Position numbers and translations under genes: made by a program | Shown: positions 19,993 through 24,843 of the stretch, piece after piece | Numbering within the stretch: the first letter of the stretch is position 1 | Layout of the letters: every line of letters begins with the position of its first letter | Assembly (NCBI GenBank): GCA_900088475.1 | Contig: FLMG01001412.1 | Span: 20,991 to 45,833 of the forward strand | Length of the DNA stretch: 24,843 nt | From: Hyphochytrium catenoides | Taxonomy: Eukaryota > Sar > Hyphochytriomycetes > Hyphochytriales > Hyphochytriaceae | Direction of reading: 5' to 3' | The notes under the pieces: generated by a model | Told to the model about the DNA's origin: nothing | Databases searched by the model: none | Seen by the model: only the letters and a program-made list of their open reading frames with translations

Positions 19993-20558
19993 GCAGGTGT
20001 CGATAATACTCCTATTATTAGTCAGCTGCAGGGATGACTGTTTGGCCGGAGCAGAGGTTGCTTGTAATAAATGGGTTCTTACTTCGCGATTACCCAGCGC
20101 TACCAGCGAATGCCGGCGGTAACAATGGTGAATTACTGATATGCATCGGTAGGGTCTTTCAGGTCTCAGACTTTACAGAGATGGGGCAGGTACTGGGGTC
20201 AATTTAGGAAAGGAAAGGATGATTGCAGCAGATTGTAATGTTGAGGTTGGATAAAGATGCAGGCTTAGAGTGGTCAATTTGTTTTGAGGTGTTGAAAGAA
20301 GGGAAATGGTGTCCAGACGACATGTGAAAGATCGCGAATATGGCAAGAGACTTTGAAGGCTTCTTGATGCGAGACCGGTACCTTCATTGCCAGAACTATG
20401 TTCAGCAACAACCACCTGCTGCAAATAGTTTACGCTCTATCCGATGGCGAAGTATGGTGGTTTGGCTGATGCCCTCAGCAATACTGGGAAGAAAACTGAC
20501 AATTGCGCTACAGCATTAGACTGAGGCCATCATTTACTGTCTTGACCCACTCTTCTAT
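19993..20558. other. No gene assigned
   Basis: Contains the L26 3' region. A minus-strand frame at 20173-20424 is open but Ser/Leu-rich and without motifs. No RNA gene or repeat seen. Confidence 0.4.
20066..20071 (+). terminator. Possible polyadenylation signal of the L26 gene
   Basis: AATAAA occurs 73 bases after the L26 stop codon, a typical distance. Whether this organism uses the hexamer is not known from the window. Confidence 0.35.
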
Positions 20559-21129
20559 ATGATCTCACACGGTGCTTCTAATAAGTGTATTGGCGACAGA
20601 GTCAGTTACCCCGTCCCCGATCCTCCTTGTATAAAATAACTCAGCTTTGCCCTGTATATGTAAAGACAACAATGCTGCCGATGGCTTTCTCAGATATGAA
20701 AGCCTCAAAAGAAGAGGAAACAGGGAAGAAGCCAAGGTGGCTAGCTTCTATATTCTAAGGCAAGCCCAGCTTTCCATCGGAGAGCAGCTCGACATCATCA
20801 TCAAGAAAATTACTATGCTCTTCCCTCAGAAAGTACCCGCACAAGTTGCGCACAAATTCATGATGAAGGTAAGGCTGTCCTTGAATTGGACCGAGAACGG
20901 TTTGTACATGTACCACAACAGAAACTCGAGGTGCGGATTTGTCTGAGGTTTTGTCATGGAAGTGGTAGAAAAGAGCGCTTCTGAACAAACCAGGGATTTG
21001 GAGAAGAGCGCCAGTCGCTTCTTGCCTCTGCGCTTTTCCCTGAAGAATCACACTTTCCTCCCGTTCACGGAAGATATCAGCTTACAGAAGAGACAACGAG
21101 GTGTTCCCGGCCATTACCAACGTGGCTGA
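20559..21129 (+). CDS. Possible small unknown gene (about 120 aa)
   Basis: Family not recognised. The central exon 20694-20868 looks coding: YESLKRRGNREEAKVASFYI, then QLSIGEQLDIIIKKITMLF, then QVAHKFMMK, with a good gtaagg donor joined in phase to 20922 (KLEVRICL). A possible first exon is 20559-20584 (MISHGASN). After 20922 two endings are possible: read-through to a stop at 20984, or splicing 20947 to 20994 and reading to a stop at 21129. The second gives DLEKSASRFLPLRFSLKNHT. It would end 30 bases before the start of the AAA+ gene, so part of this could be that gene's leader. Central exon fairly likely, ends uncertain. Confidence 0.4.
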
Positions 21130-21159
21130 GCATCAAGAGATCTTCAATCGCACTAAAGG

Positions 21160-23606
21160 ATGGGCCGTAAGAAGGGGTATTCGCATCTGGCCCTGTGGAT
21201 GTGCGTCGTGGCGCTCCTGGCCTCCGCTGGGGCTTCTGGTGATTGGCAGAGTACTATGTGGTCGACCTTTGGCAAAGTTAGAGATGTGCTTGATGGTGCT
21301 CGGCATGCAACTAGTGAAGCTATGAAGAATGTCTTAGGGTTAGGTAAGGCGGGAGTAGTCCTTAGGTCTTTCAGTCAGACACCCTCTCTAAGCCTCATTT
21401 CTTAGACTATTGTGAGTACGTCGAGGAGCCCGTTAAGTCCGTGCGCTCTCTCCTGTCAGAGCGCCTTCGAGGCCAAGATATTGCAATGGATGTCATGGTA
21501 GCAGCTATTGAGGCGTGGGAGTTCAAGTAGGTCGCTTATAGCATTCTTCTTCCGACGCAAATCACATGCCGTCACAGCATCACCTGAACCAATCTCTTTG
21601 TCCTTTCCCCCTGTCATTACTCTCCGTGAGGCAGCCGCCATAGCGAGACTAAGGGTCGGCCATTGACAATGGCCTTCACAGGTCCAACGGGAGTGGGGAA
21701 GACTGAGAGTTCCTACCTCATTTCGGAAGCTCTTTTCAAACATACCCGGGCACACCGCGGAGAGCTGCGAGGGATGAAGGGGTTGCTTGTCTTTCGGTAA
21801 GAGGCTTGAGGCAAACGTGGTGAGATCTGAACTGATGCGCATCCTCGGCCTCTCTCCATACTTCTTCAGTGGGGAGGATTTCATGGATACCAAGGACAAT
21901 CCGCTCAGCCGCTATCACGATCAGATCAAAACAAGGTATTGGGCCTTAAACTCTCTGTGTCCCTCCGTAGACTGTCGTATAAACTTCCATCAATTAGGCT
22001 GAGAGATCACTTGGCTAAGTGTGAGGGACGCACCGTGGTTGTGTTTGATGAAGTACAGAAGGTGGTGCCTCATACGCTCGATGGTACGGTCCTCATACTG
22101 AGTCTGTACCGGCCAGTTTATTCAGACCATCGCTCTGTCTTTTTCCGCCGCTATTCACACTTTTCTTGCTGCTTCTTTAGCTTCCAAACTGCTCTTCTTC
22201 GCTCCCGGAATTGGTGAGGCTATCGAGGACTATTCCAACTCTTCTATGCCTTTCTTTTCGAGGTCTGCTATTGATGAGGTCCTAACCTACATGCGCAGTT
22301 CTGATTGAACCCATGAGCGATCAAGCGCAGTTCACTTACTACCACGAGAGTGAGAAGAAGGCTGTCACTTATGATACAAGCAAAGTGGGTTCCTCATCCT
22401 TACTGTCCGTAAGCACCTTGATAGACAAGGACCTCTGTTGCTGCTTCTCGTCTGGCTGCCACTTCCGCGGCTCCTTCTGGAGCTTCCCTCTCTTTGCTCC
22501 CGCTTCGAGGCTCGACGTCCTTTGATAAAAGGTTTTCCTGCGATTCTAACCAATATTTCAGGTCATCTTCATACTTATATCGGACATTGGGGCAGACAGG
22601 ATGCTGAGACTGATCATTGAGAAAGGCAGTCGGGAGAAAGTTCCTATGGTACCTTCAGTATTCTCCTTGATTATCTCTCTGCAAAGCTCGTAGACCTTCC
22701 TTTGCCACGCTGGCATAAGCTATGGACTCACCTAAGCTCTTCTTTGTCTGGTATCACGTTGAGTAGGAGGATTTTCGGAGAGTAGTGAAGGATGCACTGG
22801 ACAGCCAATGGCAGAGGTTGCAGTTTGGCAAAGTAATTGACGAGGTAATCTAACACACAACATCCAGAGTCTACTGGTCACGATGCTGGGAGGCCGTCTC
22901 TCACAGTCTCTTATAGGTGGTGCCCTTTCTCCCGTTAGAGCAGGAGCACATAATTTCTATTATAGAGCTGAAGCTGCAGGAACTCGATTATCTGAACCGA
23001 AACAAGTACTGGCGAGTGCTTAATGCCACGGTGAGCTCCTCTTTGTGATGGTTCTTCTCTCTACTAGCTGTCTCTATACTACGCTTCCGCTTTGAACCTC
23101 TGGGTCCGTTTGGCAAGCGACATGCAAGCCCTCCACTCTAGCTGCTTGACAACTCCCTAGCCTCATTCTCCTAAATTGCGTCCTTGCCTTATCTGTCTCT
23201 CCGATGGCGCTTAGTGAGCTTGACCTTTTATGACCCATGGCAGGATCCGGACTTTGTCCGTCACCTTTCGACTCCAAAGTTCATCACGTATATCAACGCC
23301 TCATTGCCAGGCCATAGAGGACAGATCGTTTTTGCAAATTATGGGGCAAGGAACATTGCTGTGGGCGGACCTCTACATAGGCTCAAAGCCAAGCTCTTCC
23401 GCTATCTTCAACCTCCTAACCCGGCAGCAGATGTGGTATTGAGCTTTGATGCTGCTAGCCAAGAAGTGAAAATAGAGTCGTGCCTTTCCCAACCTCAAGA
23501 CCAAAGGGTTTGCAGCTCAATAGGAGGCAGCGAGGTCTGTGAAGCACAACCTTCAACGCAAGAGACCGTCATGGAATGCATCACAATGTGGATGGGAGAG
23601 TTATGA
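21160..23606 (+). CDS. Torsin/Clp-like AAA+ ATPase with ER signal peptide (445 aa)
   Basis: Torsins are ER/nuclear-envelope AAA+ proteins related to ClpB/HSP100. Model: 21160-21343, 21406-21526, 21644-21796, 21870-21935, 21998-22083, 22299-22384, 22562-22648, 22767-22844, 22917-23030, 23244-23606; every phase matches. Residues 1-26 form a signal peptide (MGRKKGYSHLALWMCVVALL, then ASAGASG). LRGQDIAMDVMVAAIEAWEF is the helix before the ATPase core. Walker A is GPTGVGKT (115-122), Clp-like rather than the GKN form of animal torsins. Walker B is VVVFDE (D192, E193). Then QFTYYHESEKK and the sensor 1 region VIFILISDIG, with Asp where Asn is usual. VVPFLPLEQEHI matches the torsin PFLPL segment, and GARNIAVGGPLHRLKAKLF is in the sensor 2 position. 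The last 50 residues are Ser/Gln/Cys-containing and unmatched. No ER-retention motif at the C-terminus. Confidence 0.88.
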
Positions 23607-24083
23607 TGGAGGACACACTCTTGAGAACCTGGCTCAACCTATTTATGACCGTTCCCGGCCGAACCTCTCGTAGGACTCTCCCTCACCTGCTTCACCTCCT
23701 CATGCTGATCGACGGGCCTGGGGACTACTGCTTGGTGTGGGAGGATGTACGGCTCGAAGGACACGAGGCAGACAGCCGCCCAGCAGCAGTGAAAGCACTG
23801 ACAGGCACGTAGTAGAGCGCCAACTCTGCCTCTGTGGCCGCGCGGACAGCCTTTGAGATGTCGGCTGTCGCCACACAGAATCAGAGCAGCTATCCTTTCC
23901 TATTTAAGTCGCATAAAGCTTACAGTAACACCTCCTAGCTTATTGATTACCTATAGTGATAGCGCTTGAGTGTTTTGTCAAGCCTTTAGGTTGTAGTGTG
24001 TCTCCTGAATAGGTCGCCTTGGACCTAAAGGAGTAACTCCTCCACGACCTACTAACGGCTAGAAAGACCATCGATTCTCCAAG
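23607..24083. other. Spacer between the AAA+ and SCYL-like genes
   Basis: An open + frame continues to 23812 in another phase than the AAA+ stop (MHHNVDGRVMMEDT...), without motifs. It is treated as 3' untranslated sequence, although an unrecognised last exon is possible. The remainder shows nothing I can name. Confidence 0.4.
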
Positions 24084-24843
24084 ATGTGGAGATTTTCCTC
24101 TGTAAGTTGAGCTTCAGGGAGATTTTTATTGGATATTTCTGTCATGCTTCTCAGCTCAGCTGGGGGTTCCTCCGTGACGTGACGGTGTATGACTTGCTCG
24201 GGAGACTGTCCTCTAGCTTGTCTGACTTCTTTTGTGGTAAGACTCGCAAGGATATAGGTCGTCGAGGTGTTCCTCTTTGAGTCTTTCCATTTTTAGATAA
24301 GAACATGGACTGGCTGGGGCGCCTGGTAGGCAGCTCATCCTCCCAGCTGCCGTATGAGATCGGTCCGACAGCAGATGATCGTTTCAATGGAGGTCTAGCC
24401 AAATGGGAGCTCAGAAGGGGCTCCAAAAAAGACGGTCTGGGCACGAAGGTGTCCATTTTCAAGTATGACAAGACCAAGTCATCCCCCTCAACCCTGGCAA
24501 TCGCTCAGAACGCACTCCGCCGCATGAAAACTTTACGGCACCCGAACACGCTTGCCTTTCTGGTAGGCCTCGCATGATTAAGCCACGCCTTTGCACCGCC
24601 TTCTATAGCTCTCTTGCCTTGCTCTTGCTCTCATCAACCGCCCTATCCTTTGTTGTTTGCGGCCGTATGTGTTCAGCCCTCGATTTTCTGTCTCGCCTCT
24701 GGTCTTGTACATGGTATCCTTCGAGCCTATTCACAGGAAATGCATATTTTGGCTGTCTTTGACTGGGTTAGGATGGCATTGAGAGCGATAAAGAGATCAT
24801 TATAGTTACAGAGGAAGTCACGCCTTTGGCAGCGGTGATCTCG
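24084..24843 (+). CDS. SCYL1: SCY1-like (SCYL1-type) pseudokinase, 5' part only
   Basis: SCY1-like proteins are catalytically poor kinase-fold proteins with HEAT repeats that act in COPI and tRNA trafficking. Exons: 24084-24101 (MWRFSS), 24155-24236, 24297-24562, 24772 to the window end; all phases agree. The MW.F start and the order WELRRGSKKDGLGTKVSIFK, then RRMKTLRHPNTLAFL, then DGIESDKEIIIVTEEVTPLA match the N-lobe of SCYL1: a glycine-poor nucleotide loop, VSIF in place of the usual lysine strand, and TLRHPN. An internal Met in the third exon (24305) could be a start, but the two upstream exons join in frame and restore the family's MW.F opening. A membrane-like or amphipathic insertion (LSWGFLRDVTVYDLLGRL) precedes the kinase-like domain. 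The rest lies outside the window. Confidence 0.88.

Noticed and set aside
22084-22298. Exon-like pieces in the AAA+ gene (for example acceptor near 22176 with ASKLLFFAPGI)
   Set aside because: A direct join 22083 to 22299 keeps phase and restores the expected order after Walker B (HTLDVLIEP...); inserting these pieces breaks the family alignment.
23576-23812. 78-codon + frame after the AAA+ gene
   Set aside because: It is out of phase with the AAA+ C-terminus; I found no plausible splice joining it, and it has no motif.
1-24843. tRNA, rRNA, CRISPR, bacterial operon or prophage features
   Set aside because: Scanning for T-arm-like sequences, repeat-spacer arrays and ribosome binding sites gave nothing convincing; the window is plainly eukaryotic nuclear sequence.

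Overview
The window is gene-dense nuclear DNA of a eukaryote. Almost every gene I could reconstruct is split by short GT-AG introns, and reading frames only become whole after splicing. Products include a mitochondrial Rieske protein, a mitochondrial ribosomal protein, a cytosolic ribosomal protein, an ER-type AAA+ protein and a SCY1-like pseudokinase. The L26 protein looks to me most like stramenopile versions (from memory, not a search), so a compact-genome stramenopile alga or related protist is my best guess; other protist lineages remain possible. All exon models below come from hand translation and phase matching, without transcript support.

Layout, left to right. 85-1807 (+): DHHC palmitoyltransferase, 11 exons. 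2037-2903 (-): single-exon alkaline ceramidase. 2904-3771: unassigned, strongly C/T-rich. 3772-4453 (-): small unknown gene, its start only 17 bases from the start of the Rieske gene at 4471-5497 (+). 5731-6139 (-): mitochondrial ribosomal protein mL41. 6252-6299: 12-base tandem repeat. 6815-8877 (+): 12-exon gene for an unrecognised protein with two tandem copies of one domain and a C-terminal C2HC zinc site. 9756-11974 (+): CNNM/DUF21-CBS metal-transport family protein. 12368-13313 (+): uncertain unknown gene. 13410-15388 (+): bHLH domain joined to an F-box-like domain. 15554-15754 (-): small coiled-coil ORF. 16236-17690 (+): acidic Ser-rich protein with a C-terminal membrane segment. 17691-19328: mostly unassigned, with a possible transposase remnant. 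19497-19992 (+): ribosomal protein L26. 20559-21129 (+): uncertain small gene. 21160-23606 (+): torsin/Clp-like AAA+ ATPase with an ER signal peptide. 24084-24843 (+): start of a SCYL1-like pseudokinase, cut by the window end.

The genes do not form one pathway. Loose themes are membrane and lipid biology (palmitoylation, ceramide hydrolysis, metal transport, ER AAA+, SCYL trafficking factor) and mitochondrial function (Rieske, mL41). The most notable items are the tandem-domain zinc protein, the bHLH/F-box fusion, the torsin-like ATPase with an aspartate at sensor 1, and the tight clustering of intron lengths at 60-64 bases, including four consecutive 64-base introns in the DHHC gene.
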